Source: Lachnospiraceae bacterium
GTDB lineage: Bacteria > Bacillota > Clostridia > Oscillospirales > Ruminococcaceae
Assembly: GCA_023664705.1 (NCBI GenBank)
Contig: JAMPFE010000048.1
Span: forward strand, 1 to 14,979
Direction of reading: 5' to 3'
DNA: 14,979 bases
The notes beneath the pieces were generated by a model. The model was not told where the DNA came from, searched no databases, and saw only the letters and a list, made by a program, of their open reading frames with translations. A program made the position numbers and the translations under genes. Shown here piece by piece: positions 1 through 7,289 of the stretch. Numbering within the stretch: position 1 is the stretch's first letter; each line of letters begins with the position of its first letter.

Positions 1-87
1 GGAAAACCTGACGAAGATATACATCAAACAGCGAAAAAACCATTTGAAAATAGGGCATGGTTTAATGGATTCGGTAAAAGCAAGTAA
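1..87 (+). CDS. C-terminal end of an unidentified protein (partial)
   Basis: Frame 1 is open from the first base of the window to a TAA at 85-87, giving 28 residues that end in the polar tail GFGKSK. The gene begins outside the window, so only its end is seen. A hairpin terminator lies about 40 bases after the stop, which fits the end of a transcription unit. The fragment is charged and has no motif that I recognise, so no function is offered. It could belong to the host chromosome or to a mobile element inserted next to it. Confidence 0.5.
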   Translation, partial: GKPDEDIHQTAKKPFENRAWFNGFGKSK

Positions 88-125
88 TTATAAATTCCAG
101 CTTATCACACAATCAATAAAATGCC

Positions 126-158
126 AAAGCACCTGTTTCTCCGACAGGTGCTTTTCGC
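126..158 (+). terminator. Rho-independent terminator
   Basis: A perfect 11-bp stem (126-136 with 144-154; arm AAAGCACCTGT) closes a 7-base loop. It lies about 40 bases after the stop of the partial gene at the left edge. The right arm itself ends in TTT plus one more T, so the T tract is short. The stem is also preceded by A residues and could work in both directions. Confidence 0.75.
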
Positions 159-263
159 ATATATGACATATTTTATTTTTCTTAAAGGTTTTGCCAAACA
201 AAACTTTTCAAAGCTGCTTTTTCTTTAAAAATCCTTAAAATTCAGCATAATACCAAAATATCA

Positions 264-308
264 GCCCTTGTTTTGTATAGATTTGTACAAAGCAAGGGCG
301 ATTTTTTA
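264..308 (+). terminator. Rho-independent terminator
   Basis: The arms 264-278 and 285-299 pair over about 15 bp, with one G-U pair and one mismatch next to the loop. The outer part, GCCCTTG against CAAGGGC, is perfect. A run of T follows at 302-307. No gene lies between this hairpin and the terminator at 126-158, so it may be left over from a lost gene. Confidence 0.65.
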
Positions 309-333
309 TGAAATAAAGTTTTGTCTGCCGCAA

Positions 334-362
334 TAGACCTACAAAACGAAAAAAGCTATAAT
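334..362 (+). promoter_or_regulatory. Candidate sigma-A promoter for the chimeric gene at 512
   Basis: TAGACC (334-339) is separated by 17 bases from a perfect TATAAT (357-362). This leaves a leader of about 150 bases before the ATG at 512. It was identified by eye from the consensus only. Confidence 0.5.
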
Positions 363-511
363 GTAAACATAGCCTGACGGATGCAGACGTGCTATTTCAG
401 TTCCGTTTGGCAAAACACGATCAACGGACTGAAAAGTTGATTGTCAGAGATTTATGCTCGACAATTCAGCTTTCGTCTGCGAGCCATTTTCTCTGGCAGA
501 AAGGAAAAATT

Positions 512-1117
512 ATGGCTCGTAAAAGATATTTTGACATCACTCTGGTTGAGGGCGTTACGCCTGAAATTATCAGGGAATATAAAAAGATTGTAAGGCATGA
601 AAGGTACATAGAGGAATGTGACCGTAAAAATAGAACCAAAAAGTATGGCTTTGAGGAAGAAATCGAACGCTTTCTCCCGGAGCTTATAAATCAAACTGAT
701 GATATTTTATCGGAAAGCATGATCAAACTTCTGTACGAAGCTTTAAACGAGCTGCTCTCGGTCGATGAACCGTGCTATCATGCCGTTGTGGATTATTATT
801 TCAGCTGCGAAAAAGTGTCTTTTTCAGATGAGGATATGATGAACGGGTTTGAATTTCCCGGGGAAATTCCTTTGACCGTCGGTTTGGACGGCATAATTGA
901 CCGAAAGGTCAGGCACAGCGATATTTATTACTACAAGAGCCAAAATAAATACTACAGCGATCTTGACAGGCGTATTCCCGATAAAACGGGGATTTACCGC
1001 ATTGACGACAGCGGTGTTGCGACTAAAAAATACACGTTTGCGCCCACGTTTAAAGCGAATATGGGGACATATCACGACAGGGTTCCGATAAGGGGCGGAC
1101 TTTCCACACGATTTTAA
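512..1117 (+). pseudogene. In-frame chimera: sigma-like N-terminus fused to C-terminal piece of a C5-cytosine methyltransferase
   Basis: The ATG at 512 follows AAAGGA with suitable spacing, so it is preferred over the upstream in-frame start at 389. Residues 1 to about 105 resemble the small sigma-like regulators of clostridial mobile elements: a basic helix (RHERYIEE), then acidic and leucine-rich helices (LYEALNELL). From about residue 110 the protein instead resembles the target-recognition and motif IX end of a C5 DNA methyltransferase: a YYYKSQNKYYSDL stretch, then KTGIYRID and APTFKANMGTYHDRVP, comparable to the PTLTANMGTGGHNVP type. The catalytic Cys motif (PCQ) and the cofactor motif are absent, so it cannot methylate DNA. 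The reading frame is open across the join, so a 201-residue protein could still be made. The sigma assignment is less certain than the methyltransferase assignment. Confidence 0.6.
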
Positions 1118-1569
1118 ATGTTTTGGTGAATGAGTTGGACTATAAAGTTATAGGCGTTACAAAAAGCGACAGCGGCGAGCTTGTTTACGACAGAAAGGAT
1201 TTTATAAGAAATTCCCGTAACTTCGGTGTGCCGCAAAACCGCCCGAGAGTGTATATTATGGGGTTCAGCAGAAAACTGTTCGGCGATAAGGTTGACGAAC
1301 TGCCGACAAGACGTGAAACCGATATTTACGGAGACTTGAATGATTTGCTTGAAATGAATGCCGATGACAAATATTTCCTTTCCACGGGCTATGTGGAAAC
1401 GCTTGAACGTCACAAGGCGCGGCACGAGGGCAAGGGTAACGGGTTCGGTTACAGAATTGTAAATCTTCCCGAGATTGAACACCCGGTATCATCGGAAATA
1501 AAATATTCCGTGTCGATTTTGTCGGCAAGGTCGGGGAAATTTGCCGTTCTTGCGGATTTCGCGTCATAG
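1087..1569 (+). pseudogene. Middle fragment of a C5-cytosine DNA methyltransferase
   Basis: From 1087 the frame encodes DKGRTFHTILNVLVNEL, the stretch that follows the ENV motif VI in C5 methyltransferases. NFGVPQNRPRVYIMGF (motif VIII, QxRxR) comes next, then YFLSTGYVETLERHKARH and GKGNGFGYRI at the start of the target-recognition region. The similarity stops at about 1490, where the antisense relaxase remnant begins; residues after HPVSSEI are unrelated. Motifs I, IV and X are missing, so this is a dead piece. An ATG at 1123 could start a 148-residue product, but it lies inside the conserved region. The fragment sits downstream of a piece that should follow it in an intact enzyme, so either two genes were collapsed or one was permuted. 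Confidence 0.75.
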
Positions 1570-2918
1570 TCCAAAATGGCATTCATAAGCTGGTTTTGCT
1601 TTGGAGTAAAATCCGCGCAGTATTCGGCAAATTTACCTTTTCCGCACCAAAGAGCGGCTGCCGCTCTACAGATGTTGCAGATTATTTGATACGCATTGCC
1701 GACGGCGGATTTCAGACCGTCAATAGTTTTGTCTTTTTCCCGCAGACGGGTATTGTATTCGGTGGCAAGTTCATGTTCACGGTCGGCAAGCCGTCTGGCA
1801 AATTGCTTTTCTTTTTCGGCAAGCTGTAGGTTAAGTTGTTCCGCGTTTTCAAGAATTGCGGTATTTTCCGTTTCGAGGTTGGAAACATTCTTTTTTAAGG
1901 CTGAATTTTCCTCGTTAAGTGCTGTTATTTTTTCTCTGTAAAATTTATGGGGACTGTTTTCGCGGAGTTCAAGCTGCTGCTCCCGCTCTTGACAGATTTT
2001 CAGACGGCTTTGAATATCCTCGCTTAATGCGGTGTGTGCATTGAGGTGTTTCTGTTTTGGCGTTCAAGGGCGGCGGCTCTCGTTCGACGAAGGCGGTTTC
2101 GCGCTCCTGCACTTTTTTGAGACGCTCCTCGGATTTTGCAAAGTTACGGTCGGCTTTTCGCGAATTTTCTTAATGCTGTCATTTGCGGCGTTGATGTCGT
2201 CTACCAATGCGGCGGTGGTAGCGGCAGCCTGTTGAGTTGCTTTGATGTCACTTTCTGACACAAGAACCTTGCCCTTTCCCATTGCTTTAGTGATGATGTT
2301 GGTTGTGGTTTGAATTTCGGCATCGGCGTAATTTTGCAGATTTTCACCCGTTTTTTTGAGTTGTTTAATCGTCTTGTTTCCCAAATCGGTTGCACCGTTC
2401 AAAATGCCGATGTCACGCCCGAAAAAATTATTTAGGCGGTTGCTTAAATCTTTGTGGAAAATTTTTAACTCTTTCAGAGTGATAACTTCCTTTGCGGACA
2501 GTTTGGGAATATTTTTCTTTTTGTCGATAGCCACGGGTACAAAGGCGTAGTGAATATGCGGCCGGCTCTCGTCCATATGGACGTATGCGGAGATGACATT
2601 TTCTTTTACGTAACGCTCGTTCAGAAATTTGTACGTTTCCCGAAAAAAGTCGGCGTACTCGTTTTCCGAAAGTTTCTGCGGAGCGGTAACTATCCAGTCG
2701 CAGAAAACGTTCACGTCCTTGCGGTTCAAAACCTTGATTTCCGAAAGACGTTTATGTATAAAATCAAGTTGTGTGAGCGGTTGGTCGGTTGCCGCAAGGT
2801 TGTAGTTGAGTGGAGTACAGTCGGGGTCAATCAAACTTGTGCTGCTTATTTTTGTGCGGTCGTAGTGGGCAAGCATATTTCCCGTTGCGCCGCGGGTGTA
2901 TTTTTCAACGTGCGTCAT
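1449..2918 (-). pseudogene. MobV-family relaxase (Pre/Mob), broken by frameshifts
   Basis: MobV relaxases nick the origin of transfer and lead mobilizable elements into conjugation. The ATG at 2918 follows AAGGAG four bases upstream. Residues 1-25 carry the family start (HVEKYTRGATGNMLAHYDR), 66-80 match RKDVNVFCDWIVTAP, and 114-123 form the metal-binding motif HMDESRPHIH. The catalytic N-terminal domain therefore looks intact. Near 2155 one G seems to be lost, and the frame moves to one encoding ADRNFAKSEERLKKVQERE. Further shifts occur near 2075-2085 and near 2045. After these a long open frame encodes the coiled-coil tail (SEDIQSRLKICQEREQQLE and onward) down to about 1490. Nominal frame end is at 1449, but the last residues read antisense methyltransferase sequence, so the C-terminus is also truncated. 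Sequencing indels are an alternative for the shifts, but not for the truncation. Confidence 0.85.
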
Positions 2919-2961
2919 AGTTCTCCTTTCAAAAAACGGGACGGCGGTTTTCGTCCAAACT

Positions 2962-3039
2962 GCGTTTGGTCGAGCAAGCTATACCAAAATTTCTTAACGT
3001 CCCGAGGGACTAAAATTTTGGTTGCTTGCTCTCAAACGC
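2962..3039. other. Candidate origin of transfer (oriT): nested inverted repeats upstream of the relaxase
   Basis: Three pairs of arms nest around one centre: GCGTTTG (2962-2968) with CAAACGC (3033-3039), GAGCAAGC (2972-2979) with GCTTGCTC (3024-3031), and CCAAAATTT (2984-2992) with AAATTTTGG (3013-3021). A small hairpin GTCCC-GA-GGGAC sits in the middle (2999-3010). The right flank continues with short GC-rich repeats (about 3041-3072). The position, 45 bases upstream of a MobV start codon, is where the origin of transfer of such relaxases is known to lie. The nick site cannot be assigned by eye. There is no T tract, so a terminator is less likely. Confidence 0.55.
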
Positions 3040-3078
3040 CGAGGGCTTATTTGTGCCCGCTGTCGCTGGCGGATAGTG

Positions 3079-4242
3079 TCAGTACAAATCGTCAAGCCGC
3101 TGTACAGCTTTCTTTTTCTGCTTTTCTATTGTATGGTAATATGTCCGCATTTTAGTTCCAACGTCCGAATGTCCGAGCAGTTCCGAAACCACTTTTATGT
3201 CCTCGCCTTTTAAAATTAAAGTTGTGGCAAAGGTGTGCCGCAGGGAATGTACTATATCGTTCACGCCTGCAATATTGCATTTGCGGAGTATGCTTGAAAA
3301 AATGCGGTGCATATTGTGGGGCGAAACTATGGTGTGTTCCTCGGTGGCAATAACGTGCGTATCGTCATTGACGATTTCTTTCGGCTTGCGAAGAGCCTCG
3401 GCGGCGTTTTTGTTTAGGCTGACATAGCGGACAGATATTTTGCTTTTCGGGGTATGCTGTTCCTCAATAATATATTTTGTTTCGCCGTTTTCACGGGATT
3501 TATGTTCCGATACATTTCCGTGTATGTATATTGTGTTTGTCTCAAAATCCACATCTTCCCATTTGAGGTAAAGCGCCTCGCCGAGCCGTATGCCCGTGTT
3601 CAGCATTAGCAGAAACGCATAGCCGTAACGGTACACGTATTTCCCGTTTTGGTATTTTCGGGTACATTCCTGCACAATGGCGTTTATCTCGTTTCGGTTG
3701 TATGCCCGTATCTCCTTTGTTTCCTGTTTCGTTTTGGCGGGCAAAGTAACTGTCAGCATCGGGTTGCGGATAATTTCATTTTTTGCTGTACCCAATGTAA
3801 GACAGGCGTTCAGATTATTGTATGCCTTTTTCATTGTGGAATAGGAGTGGGTTTTTGAAATTTCTGTCAGCATATGCTGTATGTCGTCAGCTTTGAGAGC
3901 CTGCATTTGAGTAAGATTGTAATTTTCAGCATAGCTGTAAATTGGTGATGTCAAAGCGGAAAATACCGAGGATTTACGTTTGTCTGGCTCCGCTATGACG
4001 GCGATGTAGAGACTTAGCTCCTCCTGCCATTCGGGGGTTATGCTGATTTTAGTTTTCCCCTGCACGCAGGCGGCGAGTACGGATAGGGTCAAAGCCGAGG
4101 GCATATCTGGGTGGACTTGCAGGATTTTCGCTGTTTGCCGCACAAATTCACGCAAAGTGCGGGGGAGTTCCTCTAATGGGAACGGAGTAGGTTCTGCCGT
4201 GGTTGTAAGGGGGATTGGGGGTTCGAGGAAATAGTAGGACAT
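3079..4242 (-). CDS. Chimeric protein: DUF3987/YfjI-like N-terminus fused to a tyrosine recombinase catalytic domain
   Basis: The ATG at 4242 follows AAGGAG seven bases upstream; the longer in-frame start at 4356 has no such site. This gives 387 residues. Residues about 20-110 look like the start of DUF3987/YfjI proteins (FPLEELPRTLREFV, LTLSVLAACVQGK, LYIAVIAEPDKRKSSV), normally the beginning of a larger ATPase-like protein of mobile elements. From about residue 115 it is an integrase: the second half of a core-binding domain, then the catalytic domain with R219 (TGIRLGEAL), K266 or K268, H332/R335 (HSLRH), H358 (LLGH) and Y368 (YYH). The arm-binding domain and the first half of the core-binding domain are missing, replaced by the foreign N-terminus. 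An internal deletion across two neighbouring genes is the simplest explanation. The catalytic residues are intact, but site-specific recombination is doubtful without the lost domain. Confidence 0.8.
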   Translation of the reverse strand: MSYYFLEPPIPLTTTAEPTPFPLEELPRTLREFVRQTAKILQVHPDMPSALTLSVLAACVQGKTKISITPEWQEELSLYIAVIAEPDKRKSSVFSALTSPIYSYAENYNLTQMQALKADDIQHMLTEISKTHSYSTMKKAYNNLNACLTLGTAKNEIIRNPMLTVTLPAKTKQETKEIRAYNRNEINAIVQECTRKYQNGKYVYRYGYAFLLMLNTGIRLGEALYLKWEDVDFETNTIYIHGNVSEHKSRENGETKYIIEEQHTPKSKISVRYVSLNKNAAEALRKPKEIVNDDTHVIATEEHTIVSPHNMHRIFSSILRKCNIAGVNDIVHSLRHTFATTLILKGEDIKVVSELLGHSDVGTKMRTYYHTIEKQKKKAVQRLDDLY

Positions 4243-4270
4243 TTTATTTTCTCCTTTTTCTTTAAAACTA

Positions 4271-4299
4271 TTGCTTTTTGTTTTAAAATGTGCTATAAT
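4271..4299 (+). promoter_or_regulatory. Sigma-A promoter with extended -10 for the XRE regulator
   Basis: TTGCTT (4271-4276), a 17-base spacer and TATAAT (4294-4299), with TGC directly before the -10. It reads toward the regulator at 4435 with a leader of about 130 bases. It lies close upstream of the divergent chimera start at 4242, so the two transcription units may influence each other. Confidence 0.6.
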
Positions 4300-4324
4300 A
4301 TTCTTGTAATAGAAATTACTGCTA

Positions 4325-4366
4325 AATATTATTGAGATGTACTTATAATAGCGCAATATTGTTGAG
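4325..4366 (+). promoter_or_regulatory. Two direct repeats 30 bp apart, possible regulator operator
   Basis: AATATTATTGAG (4325-4336) and AATATTGTTGAG (4355-4366) match at 11 of 12 positions and are exactly 30 bp apart, about three helical turns. They lie downstream of the predicted promoter and upstream of the XRE gene. This is where an autoregulating repressor would bind. The binding role is inference. Confidence 0.35.
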
Positions 4367-4434
4367 TTATTGATGTTCTTTGCGATATTATTATATTTTT
4401 ATAACTTTTTACAAACTTGTGGAGCGTGTAGCAG

Positions 4435-5142
4435 ATGAATTATGATAATTTTGTACAAAAATGTAAGGAGCATAACTATACTCCCAGTGGATTAGTCAAG
4501 GAGCTTGGAATAAGCGACGGTAATTTGGGAAGTTGGAAAAAGGGCGGAAATCCGAGCCTTTCTGTATTAAATCAGCTTGCGAATAAACTGAAATGCAGTA
4601 CGGATTATCTGCTTGGAGTGGAGGATACCTCGGTTACTCCAAAGGATATACTGGATAAAACGTTCAAGACTTTTATGGCGTTGCCTCAGCGTATAGCAAG
4701 TCTTAAAAGCGGAAAGGTTATTGAAGAACCCGAGCAGTTGGAAAAATATCTGAACTGCGAACAGGGATTTTTGTTTATGACAGAGATAACCGAGTATTGT
4801 CCTGCCGATAAAAATTATACGGCGGAGCAGAATGTGAAAATGGAATATAAGATACTGGATATACTGGACAGACTGGCTGACACGGCTAATTACAAAGCCT
4901 TGCAGATACAGATTTCAAGAATCATGCTGTTTTGGCTGAAAAGGTCAGATGAGGAAAAGTACGGAAAACTTTGCGAATGTGCCAGTCTTGCACAAGGTAA
5001 GTTAAAGTTTATTCAGGACGGAACGTTAAGCAAATCAAAGAATGATAATTATGGGTTTAATACGTCCGATGTGTTTTTTTTGATGAAACATTTTAATGTG
5101 TCGGTTGGGTATATGTTTACGGGGAATGAAAATTCCCGATAA
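4435..5142 (+). CDS. XRE/Cro-family helix-turn-helix transcriptional regulator
   Basis: The 235-residue protein begins with a Cro/C1-type helix-turn-helix, about residues 5-62: TPSGLVKELGISDGNLGSWKKG, then PSLSVLNQLANKLKCSTDYLLGV, a standard ending of this domain. The remaining ~170 residues are mixed helical with no recognised domain. Near the C-terminus, FFLMKHFNVSVGYMFTG resembles the end of a second, degenerate helix-turn-helix. It is transcribed divergently from the integrase chimera and sits 110 bp before the restriction-modification genes on their strand. It could be the repressor of the former mobile element or could control the defence genes. It is much longer than typical restriction-modification controller (C) proteins of 80-100 residues. 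Start ATG 4435 has a GGAG about ten bases upstream. Confidence 0.85.
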   Translation: MNYDNFVQKCKEHNYTPSGLVKELGISDGNLGSWKKGGNPSLSVLNQLANKLKCSTDYLLGVEDTSVTPKDILDKTFKTFMALPQRIASLKSGKVIEEPEQLEKYLNCEQGFLFMTEITEYCPADKNYTAEQNVKMEYKILDILDRLADTANYKALQIQISRIMLFWLKRSDEEKYGKLCECASLAQGKLKFIQDGTLSKSKNDNYGFNTSDVFFLMKHFNVSVGYMFTGNENSR

Positions 5143-5169
5143 GCTGACTATCAATATGCCGTCAAAGTA

Positions 5170-5256
5170 ATGTCAAGCGGCGCGAATGGCTGTACGGCTT
5201 GGTTTGCGGACAATTGTCAGAATGTCATAGAGTACAAGGTGGAGATGATAAAATGA
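5170..5256 (+). CDS. Possible 28-residue small ORF overlapping the first methyltransferase start
   Basis: A short frame opens with ATG at 5170 and ends in a TGA at 5254-5256 that overlaps the methyltransferase ATG at 5253 as ATGA, a common arrangement for translational coupling. It lies in the same frame as the XRE gene, and the 9 codons between the XRE stop and this ATG are also open. It is therefore either a tiny coupled leader gene or the in-frame remnant of a longer regulator. No clear ribosome binding site precedes it and no homology is recognised. Confidence 0.25.
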   Translation: MSSGANGCTAWFADNCQNVIEYKVEMIK

Positions 5257-6350
5257 TTATGACCGAAAGCGGGATATGTATAACGGACGCTTTTCCGATT
5301 TATAGCTCTGTCGAAATTTCAGTACCGAAAATTGAGTACAAAACCACTAAAATAAATAACCGCCGATATTTGGGAAACAAGTATAAGCTGCTGCCATTTA
5401 TCGAAAGAGTTGTAAGCGAAAACACGGAGGATATAAATTCCGCAGCCGATATATTTGCTGGAACAGGGGCGGTTGCCTCGGCGTTCACGGACAAAAAAAT
5501 TATTACAAACGATACGTTATACAGCAATTATATTTGCCATATTGCTTGGTTTGGTTCGGAAATGTATTCAAAAGAAAAAATTGTAAAATATGTTCTTTAT
5601 TACAATTCTGTCACAGTTGACGAGGAAAATTATATGACCGAAAATTTTGCCGATACATATTTCAGTGAAAAAGATTGCTGTCGGATAGGATTTATCAGAC
5701 AAAATATAGAAGATGAATTTGCGGCGGGGAACATAAACGAACGCGAGCGGGCGATACTTATTACTTCGCTATTGTACGCTATGGATAAAATAGCGCAGAC
5801 CTGCGGGCATTATGACGCATACCGTCAGGGGGCGGAATTTGACAAATCTCTTGAATTGTATGTGCCAATTCCGCAGGAGAAAAATAATCCCGAAAATCAA
5901 TGTTTCAATATGAACGCTAACGAGCTTGTAAAAAGCGTTTATGCTGATTTGATTTATATAGACCCGCCTTATAATTCCCGCCAGTATTGCGACGCGTATC
6001 ATTTGATTGAGAATGTTGCGCGGTGGGAAAAGCCTGTTGTAAAGGGCGTTGCCAAAAAAATGGACAGGTCAAAGCTGAAAAGCGATTATTGTACGCAAAA
6101 GGCAACAGCGGCATTTGAGGATTTGATTTCAAACATTAACGCAAGGTACATACTACTTTCGTATAATAATATGGCTAAAAAGGGCAATGACAGGTCTAAC
6201 GCTAAAATTTCCGATGAGGACATTTACAGAATACTCGAAGGAAAAGGGGAACTGACAGTGTTCTCGGAGGATTACAAGGCGTTTACCACGGGGAAGTCAA
6301 GTATTGACAACAACAAGGAAAGGCTTTTTTTATGCAGATGTCATTATTAG
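5253..6350 (+). CDS. D12-class N6-adenine DNA methyltransferase (first of two)
   Basis: It transfers a methyl group from S-adenosylmethionine to adenine in the recognition site, protecting host DNA from the nuclease encoded downstream. Taking ATG 5253, which follows GGTGGAG by eight bases, gives 365 residues. An in-frame ATG at 5199 lacks such a site. Visible motifs are RYLGNKYKLL (38-47, motif X region), ADIFAGTG (65-72, cofactor motif I) and DPPYNSRQY (237-245, catalytic motif IV). The order X, I, then IV is that of alpha-class D12 enzymes. The DPPYNSRQY form resembles enzymes of type IIS systems of the FokI/StsI kind; that is from memory. It overlaps the second methyltransferase by 19 bases. 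Type IIS sites are asymmetric, so one enzyme per DNA strand is expected. Confidence 0.9.
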   Translation: MIMTESGICITDAFPIYSSVEISVPKIEYKTTKINNRRYLGNKYKLLPFIERVVSENTEDINSAADIFAGTGAVASAFTDKKIITNDTLYSNYICHIAWFGSEMYSKEKIVKYVLYYNSVTVDEENYMTENFADTYFSEKDCCRIGFIRQNIEDEFAAGNINERERAILITSLLYAMDKIAQTCGHYDAYRQGAEFDKSLELYVPIPQEKNNPENQCFNMNANELVKSVYADLIYIDPPYNSRQYCDAYHLIENVARWEKPVVKGVAKKMDRSKLKSDYCTQKATAAFEDLISNINARYILLSYNNMAKKGNDRSNAKISDEDIYRILEGKGELTVFSEDYKAFTTGKSSIDNNKERLFLCRCHY

Positions 6351-7273
6351 ATAATATGGGTATAATATCTTCCCCTTTAAATTATACAGGCGGTAAGTAT
6401 AAGCTGCTGCCGCAGATACTGCCGCTTTTTCCTAAAGTTGAGGGAACATTTATAGATTTATTTTGCGGTGGCTGCAATGTGGGAATTAACGTTCCTGCCG
6501 CAAAGACGGTTTTTAACGATACAAACCAAAATTTGATATACCTCTACAATACCTTTAAAAATTTGGATAAGGGCATTTTGTTTGAAATGATTGATGAGAT
6601 TATTTCAAAATACTCGTTATCACGTTCCGATAAAAACGGTTACAGCTTTTACGGCTGTGAAAGTTCAAGCGGACTTGGCACATACAACAAAGAGAATTTT
6701 TTCAAGTTAAGAGATGATTTTAACAATAAAACCTCTCTTGAATATAGGTATTATGTTATGCTGTATGTTTTGGTGGTGTATTCTTTTAACAATCAGATAC
6801 GTTTCAACAAAGAGGGAAAGTTTAATCTTCCTGTTGGGAAAAGGGATTACAATACTAAAATGCAGGAGAAATTGTCGATATTTGTTGATAGGATAAAAGA
6901 GGGTAATTATGAGTTTTCCTGCATTGATTTTGAAAATTTTGATATTTCGGAGTATGGGGCAAATGATTTTATTTATGCCGACCCGCCGTATTTGATAGCC
7001 TGCGCCACATATAACGAGCAGGACGGGTGGAACAATGATAAAGAGAAAGCATTATACCGCTTTTTGGATAAGGCAACAGAGCAGGAGGTAAAAATTGCGT
7101 TTTCAAACGTGTTGAGCAGCGAGGGTAAAGAAAATAAATTGCTTATTGAATGGCTCGAAAAAAATAAATCCAAATACAACACAATACACTTGAATTATAA
7201 TTATTCCAATTCAAATTATCAGAAAAAGGACAGAAAAACAGGTTCTGACGAAGTGCTTATAACGAATTATTAG
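6332..7273 (+). CDS. D12-class N6-adenine DNA methyltransferase, Dam-like (second of two)
   Basis: It is 313 residues and belongs to the Dam/DpnM/EcoRV-type branch of D12 adenine methyltransferases. Motifs are NYTGGKYKLL (17-26), IDLFCGGCNVG (41-51, cofactor binding), FNNQIRFN in the middle region, and DPPYL (217-221, catalytic). The ATG at 6332 follows AAGGAAAGG. The gene starts inside the end of the preceding methyltransferase, so the two are likely translationally coupled. The nuclease gene begins 16 bases after its stop. Its Dam-like character suggests a GATC-related target, but sequence alone cannot fix the specificity. The two enzymes are diverged from one another rather than recent duplicates. 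Confidence 0.9.
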   Translation: MQMSLLDNMGIISSPLNYTGGKYKLLPQILPLFPKVEGTFIDLFCGGCNVGINVPAAKTVFNDTNQNLIYLYNTFKNLDKGILFEMIDEIISKYSLSRSDKNGYSFYGCESSSGLGTYNKENFFKLRDDFNNKTSLEYRYYVMLYVLVVYSFNNQIRFNKEGKFNLPVGKRDYNTKMQEKLSIFVDRIKEGNYEFSCIDFENFDISEYGANDFIYADPPYLIACATYNEQDGWNNDKEKALYRFLDKATEQEVKIAFSNVLSSEGKENKLLIEWLEKNKSKYNTIHLNYNYSNSNYQKKDRKTGSDEVLITNY

Positions 7274-7289
7274 GAGAGCAGATTTTATT

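Larger units (their letters stand above)
88..511. other. Intergenic stretch with two terminators and one promoter candidate
   Basis: No convincing gene is seen here. The stretch holds two hairpin terminators and a sigma-A-like promoter, listed separately. A roughly 150-base leader then runs up to the ATG at 512. The leader contains an imperfect inverted repeat (about 441-455 against 462-476) that could fold but has no recognised identity. Confidence 0.6.

Noticed and set aside
852..868. Palindrome AATTTCCC-G-GGGAAATT
   Set aside because: It lies inside a coding-like stretch with no promoter or T tract nearby. A chance palindrome in codons is adequate.
1265..1582. Minus-strand frames opposite the methyltransferase fragments
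   Set aside because: They are complements of sequence with clear C5 methyltransferase motifs on the plus strand.
2550..3155. 201-codon plus-strand frame opposite the relaxase
   Set aside because: It is the complement of the well-supported MobV gene and crosses the oriT-like region; no ribosome binding site or family match.
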